Shown here: positions 51,931-62,775 of the stretch, one piece after another
Numbering within the stretch: the stretch's first letter is position 1
Layout: every line of letters starts with the position of its first letter
Assembly (NCBI RefSeq): GCF_932526225.1
Contig: NC_064047.1
Span: 4,401,501 to 4,465,500, forward strand
Direction of reading: 5' to 3'
Source: Nematostella vectensis
Lineage: Eukaryota > Cnidaria > Anthozoa > Actiniaria > Edwardsiidae
Length of the DNA: 64,000 nucleotides
The notes under the pieces: model-generated
Database searches by the model: none
What the model was told of the DNA's origin: nothing
The model's input: the letters and a program-made list of their open reading frames with translations, nothing else
Made by a program: the position numbers and the translations under genes

Positions 51931-54160
51931 CGCACGAACGTACCGTGGGGGTTCGTGATTGGGCCGCGAGAGTGCGTGCTCGTGCTATAAGAGTGCGCGA
52001 CCGTGCCATGAGAGTGCGTGCTCGTGCTATAATGCTGCGCGACCGTGCCATGAAAGTGCGTGCTCGTGCTATAAGACTGTGCGACCGTGCCATGAGAGTG
52101 CGTGCTCGTGCTATAAGACTTGCCGACCGTGCCATGAGAGTGCGTGCTCGTGCAATAAGACTGCGCGACCGTGCCATTAGAGTGCGTGATCGTGCTATAA
52201 GACAGCGTGACCGTGCCAAGAGAGTGCGTGCTCGTGCTATAAGACTGCGTGATCGTGCCATGAGAGTGCGTGCTCGTGCTATAAGACTGCGTGATCGTGC
52301 CATGAGAGTGCGTGCTCGTGCTATAAGACTGCGTGACCGTGCCATGAGAGTGCGTGCTCGTGCTATAAGACTGCGTGACCGTGCCAAGAGAGTGCGTGCT
52401 CGTGCTATAAGACTACGCCACCTTGCCATGAGAGTGCGTGCTCGTGCTATAAGACTGCGCGACCGTGCCATGAGAGTGCGTGCTCGTGCTATAAGACTGC
52501 GTGACCGTGCCATTAGAGTGCGTGCTCGTGCTATAAGACAGCGTGACCGTGCCATGAGAGTGCGTGCTCGTGCTATAAGACTGCGCGACCGTGCCATGAG
52601 AGTGCGTGCTCGTGCTACAAGACTGCGTGACCGTGCCATGAGAGTGCGTGCTCGTGCTATAAGACTGCGCGACCGTGCCATGAGAGTGCGTACTCGTGCT
52701 ATAAGACTGCGCGACCGTGCCATGAGAGTGCGTGCTCGTGCTATAAGACTGCGCGACCGTGCAATGAGAGTGCGTGCTCGTGCTATAAGACTGCGCGACC
52801 GTGCAATGAGAGTGCGTGCTCGTGCTTTAAGACTGCGCGACCGGTCATGAGAGAGAGTGCGTGCTCGTGCTATAAGACTGCGTGACCGTGCCATGAGAGT
52901 GCGTGCTCGTGCTATAAGACTGCGCGACCGGTCATGAGAGAGAGTGCGTGCTCGTGCTATAAGACTGCGTGACCGTGCAATGAAAGTGCGTGCTCGGGCT
53001 ATAAGACTGTGCGACCGTGCCATGAGAGTGCGTGCTAGTGCTATAAGACTGCGCGACCGTGCAATGAAAGTGCGTGCTCGGGCTAAAGGCTGTGCGACCG
53101 TGCCATGAGAGTGCGTGCTCGTGCTATAAGACTGCGCGACCGTGCCATGAGAGTGCGTGCTCGTGCAATAAGACTGCGCGACCGTGCCATTAGAGTGCGT
53201 GATCGTGCTATAAGACAGTGTGACCGTGCCAAGAGAGTGCGTGCTCGTGCTATAAGACTGCGTGACCGTGCCATTAGAGTGCGTGCTCGTGCTATAAGAC
53301 TGCGTGACCGTGCCATGAGAGTGCGTGCTTGTGCTATAAGACGCGACCGTGCCATGAGAGTGCGTGCTCGTGCTATAAGACTGCGCGACCGTGCCATGAG
53401 AGTGCGTGCTCGTGCTATAAGACTGCGTGACCGTGCCATTAGAGTGCGTGCTCGTGCTATAAGACTGCGTGACCGTGCCATGAGAGTGCGTGCTCGTGCT
53501 ATAAGACTGCGTGACCGTGCCAAGAGAGTGCGTGCTCGTGCTATAAGACTGCGCCACCGTGCCATGAGAGTGCGTGCTCGTGCTATAAGACTGCGTGACC
53601 GTGCCATGAGAGTGCGTGCTCGTGCTATAAGACTGCGTGACCGTGCCATTAGAGTGCGTGCTCGTGCTATAAGACTGCGCGACCGTGCCATGAGAGTGCG
53701 TGCTCGTGCTATAAGACTGCGCGACCGTGCCATGAGAGTGCGTGCTCGTGCTATAAGACTGCGCGACCGTGCCATTAGAGTGCGTGCTCGTGCTATAAGA
53801 CTGCGCGACCGTGCCATGAGAGTGCGTGCTCGTGCTATAAGACTGCGTGACCGTGCCAAGAGAGTGGGTGCTCGTGCTATAAGACGCGACCGTGCCATGA
53901 GAGTGCGTGCTCGTGCTGTAAGACTACGCGACCGGTCATGAGAGAGAGTGCGTGCTCGTGCTATAAGACTGCGTTACCGTGCCATGAGAGTGCGTGCTCG
54001 TGCTGTAAGACTGCGCGACCGGTCATGAGAGAGAGTGCGTGCTCGTGCTATAAGACTGCGCGACCGTTCCATGAGAGTGCGTACTCGTGCTATAAGACTG
54101 CGCGACCGTGCCATGAGAGTGCGTGCTTTTGCTATAAGACTGCGCGACCGTGCCATGTTC
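51930..54160. repeat. VNTR, 42-bp unit built from two 21-bp halves, about 53 copies
   Basis: The unit is CGTGCCATGAGAGTGCGTGCT followed by CGTGCTATAAGACTGCGCGAC. The halves differ at only a few positions, so a 21-bp ancestor dimerised before amplification. In one frame the halves read RAMRVRA and RAIRLRD. Because 42 is a multiple of three, long Arg/Ala frames stay open on both strands. There are no flanking exon signals, so I treat them as non-coding. A GGTCATGAGAGAGA variant marks block duplications near 52850, 52930, 53935 and 54020. Confidence 0.9.
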
Positions 54161-54165
54161 CTTAG

Positions 54166-56974
54166 AATTGGATTGATTTGCTTTTATAGGTTTTTAGAAA
54201 CTATAATACTGCAGTTTCCCCCCCTTTCCCGTAACCACCCCCCCCCCCCCCAATATCACACCAGGGGAAGTAATACGGATGCATGTAATATTGAACATTA
54301 TTTATGCTTTTTTGAAGCAATTCTTGTACTTATTTAAATTCAATAATTTTATTTGGCACCTTTTCATCTTTAATTCACGGGCGTTGCTCCAAATACATTC
54401 ATTTTGAAAAAAAAATTAACAAATTGTTTTCAATTATATTCCTATTTACAATAAATTCTCTATCATTGTACTTTGTAGCGATGTCATTATATAAATTTAA
54501 TTACAAAGCACTTTTCCTTATTTTTGTTGCTTCCCAAACAAATTGAGCTATTTCTTTTTTGGTTGCACTCTCCTGTTTCAAACTAATCACCTTCAAAAAT
54601 GCTATGGAGGAGGCATTGCTTTTAGATTCTGTTTTGTTGCCGATGGATTGAAAAACTTAAGGGACCTTCCAATTTCTTCTCTTATATCACACCCAAAGAG
54701 AGTACATAATTGGGTTGAATCCATGAGCTATTCAGGAGCGGGGTTTAAACCCAAAAATTTTCGTCATTATTTTACCTTCGTGACGGTTTTAGAAAAGACA
54801 CAATAAAATCACTAACGAATGGCAGCCCAAGAAGGGGAGGGGGGGGGGGGGTGGGGGTTAAACCTCCCTAACCCTCACCCCCGTAGATCCGCTACTGCTA
54901 TTCTAAGGCGCTCTCGATGACAGCTGCAGAAATACGACTTAGGCTGCTTTCTGTTGAGGACCGCTAATGGATCACAAACTCACTTAAACATGCTCTAATG
55001 TCTTTGTTCTTTGTATACACACTTTCTTTTCACGAATTAATGAAAAACAATCCAAGTGTTACTTATAATCGGATGTTATTGGTATTGTTGAAAAGACTTA
55101 AAATGAATGATTCTGTGTTTAAAAGCTAGAACTCTGTTTAGTTTGCAAGTCAAAGTCTTGGATAATGGCAAGTTATTTTTATGGAGTTTGACCTTTCGTT
55201 AAATTCTTTAGGTTTTGAATTTGTTTCATTTCCATTTTTTTCGTCAAGAAATTATTGACCCAGTGGTTGTTTTTAGATAAAGCAAGAATTCTATGACCAC
55301 TTTTATGATTACTAAGATGATTGAGGCCGTTACTGTAAAGCAGTTTGATTTTGTGTGTTCTTATATAACAATTGCATTCAATTTGGCAGGTGGTTTGCGG
55401 TTAAAAAAACCGTCTTTCTCAGTGTCGCAACGGGAGCTCAGCAACTCACAAATATTCATCTGCGGAAAACGCTTCGTAATATCATAGTCTACCTTTTCTT
55501 TTTTTTGGAAGCAAAGATTAGGGGATGACTCAAATAGGAACATGTCTCCTGTTTTTTAGCGGATTTCTGCTAAACACAGGAAAGTAAGTACAGAGTATTG
55601 TTATAAGAATAATTGAAAAATCCCTGCACCTAGCAAAACAATTTCGCCTGTCCGCGAAGTACCAGTGTATTGTACACAATAAACCTTATTGTTTCAATTT
55701 TTTTCCGCTTCGCATAGGTGGTTTTCTTACTCATATGTTTTTTTTCTAAGCCCGTATTTACATATAGGAATTTAGTGGTCGGTGCAGTTGGTTGCTAAGT
55801 AAATTTGTTTTCTAACGAAACGGGTGCAATTAATAAATGTGGGAAACCAACAAGATACAGGCAACCTCAATCGGTAAACACATTTTCAGAAGACCTTTAA
55901 AACCCCAAAAGCCCTTAGAACTCGAATACAATTTGGCTAATTTAACACACTGATTTGAATAGCAATTAAGATAAAGGAAATATATTTTATGGGTTAAGAT
56001 GATTCATTTGGTTGCATGTAGTATCAAAAAAGGTTCAAACAACTTTCAAAAAACACCTCGACCATATAAAACTGTTTAGTGATGTACGTAACAAGCTACA
56101 GTATCTAAAATGTGCGTCTATTCACACTTCAGTTTTAAGGTAGCTTACAGTCAAAGAAACCGCAGTTTACCTCAAGTTGTGCCGCCGACAATATAATAAA
56201 TAATTTATCCTAAACTTGTGTTTGAAATATCTTGTGGTCCTCTCCTTTTTTCTGTCCAACAAAATGCTTTATTATTTTCTACTCTTTGATGCTTTGAAAT
56301 ATTTTGATTTTTAAACTCGTAAATCCCCCCTTTACCCCATTGAGACTTTTAGAGCAGCGGGGATGTGCAGATAGGGCTAACTTCACGTATTATTTATGTT
56401 AGTTGCTTTGACAAAACTTTGACAAAGCAGTAATTAAGATGTCCACTGAAGAACCGAGGGCGATAGAAACACAGCAACTATGCTTCCTATTTCTAATAAG
56501 ATCGTTCATATTAAATCATGAAAACCGTGGTGACTGTAAAATCCTGCGTTGACGTGAAACTAAAATCAGTCTCTGAAAGCCATGTGGATGTATAGAGGCA
56601 TGAAAACCCTCTATATAACGGAACTCCGTTTAATGGATATATAAAACTAACACTTCTTAAAATTTATAATTTTAAATAAATAAATTTATCCCATTTACGG
56701 GTTGTATGTGAGGCCGGCATCCAATTGGCGGTGGCGCTTAGCCAGTAAAACTCGGTATTTATACAAAGTCTTGTTTCCACAGTTCATATTCCTCAAGTAA
56801 TTGCTTCGATGGCGGAAATCGGACGGCGATGGACTTGGTTTACTGTGTCGAGAACCAAATAAATTACAGTAAAGCCAGTAGACCCGCAAGGACAAACACC
56901 TCTGGTTCGTATGGATTATGGATTTAATAAAGATTCCATCATTGCTTGTAACTCTTGAGTTCTTATTTTGTTAG
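54166..56974. other. Region upstream of receptor 2, N-terminal exons not found
   Basis: AT-rich with C-runs at 54233 and G-runs at 54838. The signal-peptide and first extracellular exons of receptor 2 should lie here or be missing. I could not identify a counterpart of receptor 1 exons 1-2. Confidence 0.4.
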
Positions 56975-59900
56975 TTGAGAAAACAACCGTCATGGTAGAT
57001 GTAGCTGTTTTGGCCTTAGGAATCAATGAAGCTGCAGGGGTGAGCTTATTATACTCATAATCACCATTACCACCATTACCATTACCATCACCACCACCAT
57101 CACTATTACCACCACCACCACAATCACCATCACTACCACCACCATTACTACCACCACTATCACCACTATCACCACCACCACCATCACTATTACCACCACC
57201 ATCACTATCACCATCACTACCACCACCATCACTACCACCACTACCACCACTATCACCACTATTACCACCATCACCATTTCCATCACCACCACCATCACCA
57301 CCACCATCACCATCATTTCCACCATCACCACCACCATCGCCACCACTATCACCTTCACCACCATTACCATTACCACCATCACCATCACCATCACAATATC
57401 ACCATCACAACATCACCATCACCATCACCATCACCATCATCACCATCGCCACCACCATTGCCACCGCCATCACCATAATCATACCATCGCCATCACCATT
57501 ACCGTCACCACCACCATCACCACCGCCATCACCATCACCATACCATCACCACCACCATCGCCACCACCATCGCCATCATCATCACCATCATTAAACATGC
57601 TCACATGAACAAAAAAAAAAGGAAAATGAAACTCATTATCTGTCAAGTGTGATGATTGTAATTTCCCTTTTCACGATATTTTCTCAGGAGTTCTCACTTG
57701 ATATCTTCCTGCGCCAAGGGTGGCATGATCACGCTCTCACATATGACGCCATTCGCTACAACAAGACAAAGGAATTCACAGTGTTTAAAGTAAGCCACCT
57801 GATTATTATTACGCTCTCACATATGACGCCAAGACCATTCGCTACAACAAGACAAAGGAATTCACAGTGTTTAAAGTAAGCCACCTGAATATTATTACGC
57901 TCTCACATATGACGCCAAGACCATTCGCTACAACAAGACAAAGGAATTCACAGTGTTTAAAGTAAGCCACCTGATTATTATTACGCTCTCACATATGACG
58001 CCAAGACCATTCGCTACAACAAGACAAAGGAATTCACAGTGTTTAAAGTAAGCCACCTGATTATTATTACGCTCTCACATATGACGCCAAGACCATTCGC
58101 TACAACAAGACAAAGGAATTCACAGTGTTTAAAGTAAGCCACCTGATTATGATTACGCTCTCACATATGACGCCAAGACCATTCGCTACAACAAGACAAA
58201 GGAATTCACAGTGTTTAAAGTAAGCCACCTGATTATGATTACGCTCTCACATATGACGCCAAGACCATTCGCTACAACAAGACAAAGGAATTCACAGTGT
58301 TTAAAGTCAGTGTTTAAAGCCACCTGATTATTATTACGTTCAAATTCCCTTTGAGAATAGTGCGTAGTCAATCATAAAAGCCCCTACATTGGCTATCAAT
58401 TGTCTTGCAACGGTTAACTATTTAGAGGCCTGTTACAACACGTTGTTTAAAGTTGCTTTTTATTTTATTGACTGCTAGGTTGACCTGATCGAGAAAATCT
58501 GGACGCCTGACACTTATATAGACAACAGCAAAGACATTCGCACTAAATACGGCCACGGAGCGCTGACAAACGAGGGGCTGAGAATCTACCCTGATGGCAG
58601 GGTCTTTAGAAGTACAAGGCGAGTACAGGGTGTAGGATGGGTGTTTGTGATTTTTGAGTAAGAGAGTGGTGGTGGTTGGAGGGGGGGGGGGGGGGGTGAT
58701 CAATGACCACTCTCACAAACAAGGGTCTTAGATGGCAGGGTATATAGAAGCTCAAGGCGAGTACAGGGTGTGGGGGAGGGGCGGTTGAGAGTCAAATGCC
58801 ACCCACAGACGAGCTTGCCTGATGAAACGGTCTATAGAAGTAAAAGGCAAGTACATGGACTTGAGGTGATGATTTTAGAGAAGGTTGGGAGTGGATGTTG
58901 GGGGATCAAGAGCAACTTACAATTGAGGGAATCGGAATCTTTAGATTTTTACAAGAACCTACCCTGATGAGGGTAATTGAATGAATAGGGATGACGGGGT
59001 GCTGTTAAGAAGAAAGGGAGTCAACAGGGTACTGACGAATGAGGGGCTGAGAATCTAGCCTTATGGGAAAAGTATGTTGAAGTACAAGGCAAATAGTGGA
59101 GAAGGTGGCCAGGTGGCTGTAAGATCAAAGAGCACAGATAAAAAGGGTGTTACGAATCTCTCCTGGTGGAAGGTTCTCTAGGAGACACGGGGCAAGGGGT
59201 ATAGGGGATGATTTGGTGTGGCTGCAGTAGAGGGGGATTGGATGAGATATTAAAACGGTGGGAAGAGAGGAGCAAGGCGAGCTCATGGGAGGGAGATGGG
59301 GTGCAGGATGCTGGGAAAATGACGGGGAAAGACGAACGAGGGACTGTTCGGCACAAGGAAGAAACGGTAATCAGGTTGTTATTGTCGTCTTCTCTAATGA
59401 TAAGACTACTTTTGGGTACGGGTAATGGAATTCAAAGAAGGTGATGACTAATTGACAAGGGAGGGGCGACAGGTAATATTATAAATGCAGCAGAATGGGA
59501 GGGGGTAAAAGATTTGGGGTCTATGTAAGAGAAATGCTTAAAAATCTATTATTAATTACTGATTGCAGACTAAGCATGTCACTGTACTGCCAAATGGAAT
59601 TTCACTGGTTTCCTCTCGACATTCAGGACTGCTACTTGAACATATCAAGCTGTGAGTAGTGATTCCTTTAGTCGGGCAGGGATATACAGTAAGACCTTGC
59701 TATCAAGGGTACCAGCTATATAATGGACAGCAGCTACCCCTTCCCCAGTAAAATCGGGGTGTTACAAAGAACAAACAGAAAAAAAGGAAAAATGGTGTTT
59801 TCCCCTCCTCACCCTCCCCTCCCACAAATCAAGTAATGATTGAGGCTTGCCGCCTCCCTACAAAAACAAAAAATGATTGAGCCCCTTCCCTATCAAATAC

Positions 59901-62775
59901 AAGAAGAAGTGACTGACCCCCTTCCCTCCCAGAAAAAACAAGAAATGACATGGCTATGGGTCCCCCTCTCGCCACTCTGCCTATATAAGGCCATGTTGAT
60001 ATGGAATCTTTCTAGACTTTCACCCCGCGGAGCATCTTGTGTACCACTGGAGACATCTGTCAATAGACAATCAGATCAAGATACCAAAGTTTGAGCTCAG
60101 CAAAGTACTACGTTGGGAGAATTTGCTAAAATTCTCTACTGGTAAGTAGCGCGACCCACACCCGAAAAAAAAAAGCCGAGTCACTTCCGAATACAATCGG
60201 AGTCCGCACCGCCGAACACCATCGAGTGTTCCCAAAAAATTCCGAGTCACTTCCGAATACAACCCAGTGTTCCCAAATAATATCGAATTACTTCCGAATA
60301 CAGCCGAGTGTTCCCAAATAATACCGAGTTACTTCCGAATACGGACAAGTATTCCCAAATAATACCGAGTTACTTCCGAATACCGCCGAGTGTCCCAAAT
60401 TATACCGAGTTACTTCCGAATACGGCCGAATGTTCCCAAATAATAACGCGTTACTTCCTAATACAGCCCAGTGTTCCCCAAAAAATACCGAGTTACTTCC
60501 GAATACAACCCAGTGTTCCTTAATAATACCGAGTTACTTCTGAAAACAACCCAGTGTTCCTTAATAATACCGAGTTACTCCCGAATACAACCCAGTGTTC
60601 CTTAATAATACCGAGTTACTTCCGAATACAACCCAGTGTTTTCTAATAATACCAAGTTATTTCCAGATACAGCCGAGCAAATAATGAGTGACGAGTAACT
60701 TCCGAATATTAGTGCCTGATTATCATCAACACACTCCCAGGTCATACCTTTAACCAGTAGCACGATGAAGTGCTTTGATGTCTCGTGGCCGTTAATAAGA
60801 GCAATTCAAATACAAGACACAACCACTGACCGCTTCTCTACCCTCCCCTCTCGTCTTTTTCTATCCTATATCTAACTTTGTATGTTTTGTACAGGTAATT
60901 TCTCTGCGCTGACGGTGGGTTTCAGGTTCCGACGAGAGGTGTACTACTATCTGTTCAGGTTTTATATCCCGGCCTCTCTCACTGTTGTCATGTCCTGGGT
61001 CAGTTTTTGGATATCGCCCTTAGCGACTCCGGCGAGGATCTCATTGACGATTATCACAGGTAATCAGGTCCTTAGCGACCCCGGCGAGGATATCATTGAC
61101 GATTATCACAGGTAAGAAGGTCCTTAGCGACCCCGGCGAGGATATCATTGACGATTATAACTGGTAAGAAGGTCCTTAGCGACTCCGGCGAGGATCTCAT
61201 AGACATCCTTAGCGACCCCGGCGAGGATATCATTGACGATTATCACTGGTAAGCAGAAGTCAAACGATGTCAAAGAGTGCGAAAGCATCTATTTCCATGG
61301 GCTGATTTTAGGATGCTATTTCGATATTTCCAATTGAATTTCATAACTGAAGTATGAAACAAAAGTCTCGTCGACTAGTGCTTTTAAAGGGGTGGGGGCG
61401 AATTTATAGTTAGAGTTTAGTATAGAATCAGTATAGAATGAGTTGTTAGACTATAGAATGAAAAGACTCTAGACAATAAGCGTGGCCCACGAATAGCTCA
61501 ATGCGCAAATCATTTGCGCAGATAATGGCCTAACGAGCTCTTTACAGCAAAATTCGTTGTTGCGCAATCTTGGCGATTCCAGAGTAGGTACGTATTATCT
61601 GTGTTCTACAAAGGAGTTCTTTTGTCTCTATTCTTCTCGGTCTTTGTGTCGAGGTGCGGATATTGTTCATTTGCCCAATCAAATCGCAGCTTGTAAGAGC
61701 TGCGTACTGACCTCTAATCCAAGATCCTTGTCTCGTTTGGGAAAAGCGAGACAAGGGTCTTGGATCCGCCGAGGTCGCGCAACAACGAATTTAGCTGTAA
61801 GGCTATTGTGAGAAGATATTTCACTAATCGGCCAAACCTCGCGGCTTACTTCTGATTCGTGCAAAATAAGGCACTCTTTTTTTTCCAAACATTTCGTGCC
61901 TTGCTTAATCTCAGATATAGTTCCAGGTTTTGTCCCGCAAAAGGTTGCTCATCGCGCTGTATTTGCTTGAGTCCAGTTCTAGCGATGGCGGGGTTTTTGA
62001 TCGGCGATCATCCGGATTTCCCCAAGTCTTCGTACGCAAGGTCCTTTGACGTGTACATGATGATGTGCTTTGTGTTCGTGTTTGGTTGCCTCGTGGAGTA
62101 CGCTGCGGTCCATTACTTGCTAAGAGACGATAAATACAACAAGAAGGTATTTAAGCATTTGGTAAGGTGACAGGTTAAATGAGGCTCATAGTAAGGGCGT
62201 GGCTGTGCCCCCTTAATGTTTCTGTATCGCCCACCCCCCAATATTCTGAGGCCTGCTACGGCTATGAACATGATACAGGACGACCGGAAAAACAAGAATG
62301 GTACGGAGTCAGGCGCGTAGCCATGATTTCACAGTTACTCCATACTGTTTTTTTTTGTTCGCAGAATGACATCAACAGAAATCCAAACTTAAACAAGATA
62401 GCCCCAGCAACTCCAAGCGCTGAAACGGCCTTGAGTACACAATCAACAGATCAATGTACAAACCGGTCAGTCAAGCTTAACACAAACGAGTCAAACCGGA
62501 TTTCTGCGACAAGAAACGGCTGGAGAGACAACTCAAGTATGGATGTCGAGCAGGCCTGGGGACCACCAAGAGATCCTCCTAAAGCTTCTTGTTTATCCTC
62601 ATTGCGCAGGCGCCTTAAAGCCAAACAAATATCAGGGAAACTGGACGAAATATCTCGAATACTATTCCCTGTGATGTTTATCTTGTTCAATACGGTCTAT
62701 TGGGTGCTCAACCTTAATATGAACCACACGTCGTATTTCCCTTCTGATCCAAATGTGTATCACGTGACTTTATGA
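56975..62775 (+). CDS. Cys-loop ligand-gated ion channel subunit, anion type (receptor 2), N-terminus not found
   Basis: Exons 56975-57039, 57688-57789, 58479-58618, 59569-59651, 60016-60141, 60895-61059, 61977-62146 and 62365-62775 join in phase. The first encodes VMVDVAVLALGINEAAG, then EFSLDIFLRQGW, IWTPDTYIDNSK, and a Cys-loop (YCQMEFHWFPLDIQDC, 13 residues between Cys). YLFRFYIPASLTVVMSWVSF is TM1. TPAR before TM2 is the anion motif. TM3 is MMMCFVFVFGCLVEYAAV, then a long polar loop, and TM4 is ILFPVMFILFNTVYWVL. A tail ends YHVTL and TGA. The gene is a paralogue of receptor 1 with the same Cys-loop exon (83 nt), but the TM1-TM3 exon is split by an extra intron (165+170 = 335 nt) and the EFS exon is also split (102+140 versus 236). 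At least one N-terminal exon is not located. Intron 58619-59568 has a GC donor. Confidence 0.9.
57055..57595. repeat. CAC/CAT trinucleotide microsatellite
   Basis: Imperfect (ACC/ATC)n across most of receptor 2's intron between exons 57039 and 57688. The methionine/valine-rich - strand ORF is an artefact. Confidence 0.95.
57734..58330 (+). repeat. 86-bp tandem repeat of a receptor 2 exon end plus donor, 7 copies
   Basis: CTCTCACATATGACG starts copies at 57734 (in the real exon), 57814, 57900, 57986, 58072, 58158 and 58244. Each copy contains the exon tail through GGAATTCACAGTGTTTAAA and the donor GTAAGCC plus about 20 intronic bases. Intronic copies carry 6 extra in-frame bases (AAGACC, adding Lys-Thr) missing from the real exon. 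The last copy has a changed donor (GTCAGTG). Confidence 0.95.
58560..59200 (+). repeat. Diverged copies of a receptor 2 exon end with its GC donor
   Basis: The real exon ends GAAGTACAAG before GCGAGTACAGGGTGT. Similar segments follow at about 58748 (AGCTCAAGGCGAGTACAGGG), 58838 (AGTAAAAGGCAAGTACATGG) and 59080 (AGTACAAGGCAAATAG). The copy near 59035 also repeats GAGGGGCTGAGAATCTA from further inside the exon. Copies are decayed with uneven spacing. Confidence 0.7.
58619..59568 (+). other. GC-AG intron in receptor 2
   Basis: The donor is ACAAG then GCGAGT and the acceptor is GATTGCAG. Only the GC donor joins AG to ACTAAGC in phase, giving STRLSMSLYC. The nearby GT three bases downstream shifts the phase. 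Confidence 0.8.
60170..60695. repeat. 41-bp minisatellite in a receptor 2 intron, about 13 copies
   Basis: The unit contains CCGAGTTACTTCCGAATACA, then GTGTTCCCAAATAATA or CAGTGTTCCTTAATAATA. It starts about 30 nt after the donor at 60142. Confidence 0.9.
61018..61255 (+). repeat. 52-bp tandem copies of the receptor 2 TM2 exon end plus donor, 5 copies
   Basis: CCTTAGCGACYCCGGCGAGG starts at 61018 (real exon), 61070, 61122, 61174 and 61207. Each copy runs through ATTATCACAG or ATTATAACTG and most end in a donor (GTAATC, GTAAGA, GTAAGC). The fourth copy is truncated. The repeated exon segment encodes LATPARISLTIIT, including the selectivity motif. Confidence 0.95.

Noticed and set aside
51830..53898. 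575- and 271-codon Arg/Ala ORFs
   Set aside because: Products of the 42-bp VNTR; no splice, start or conservation support.
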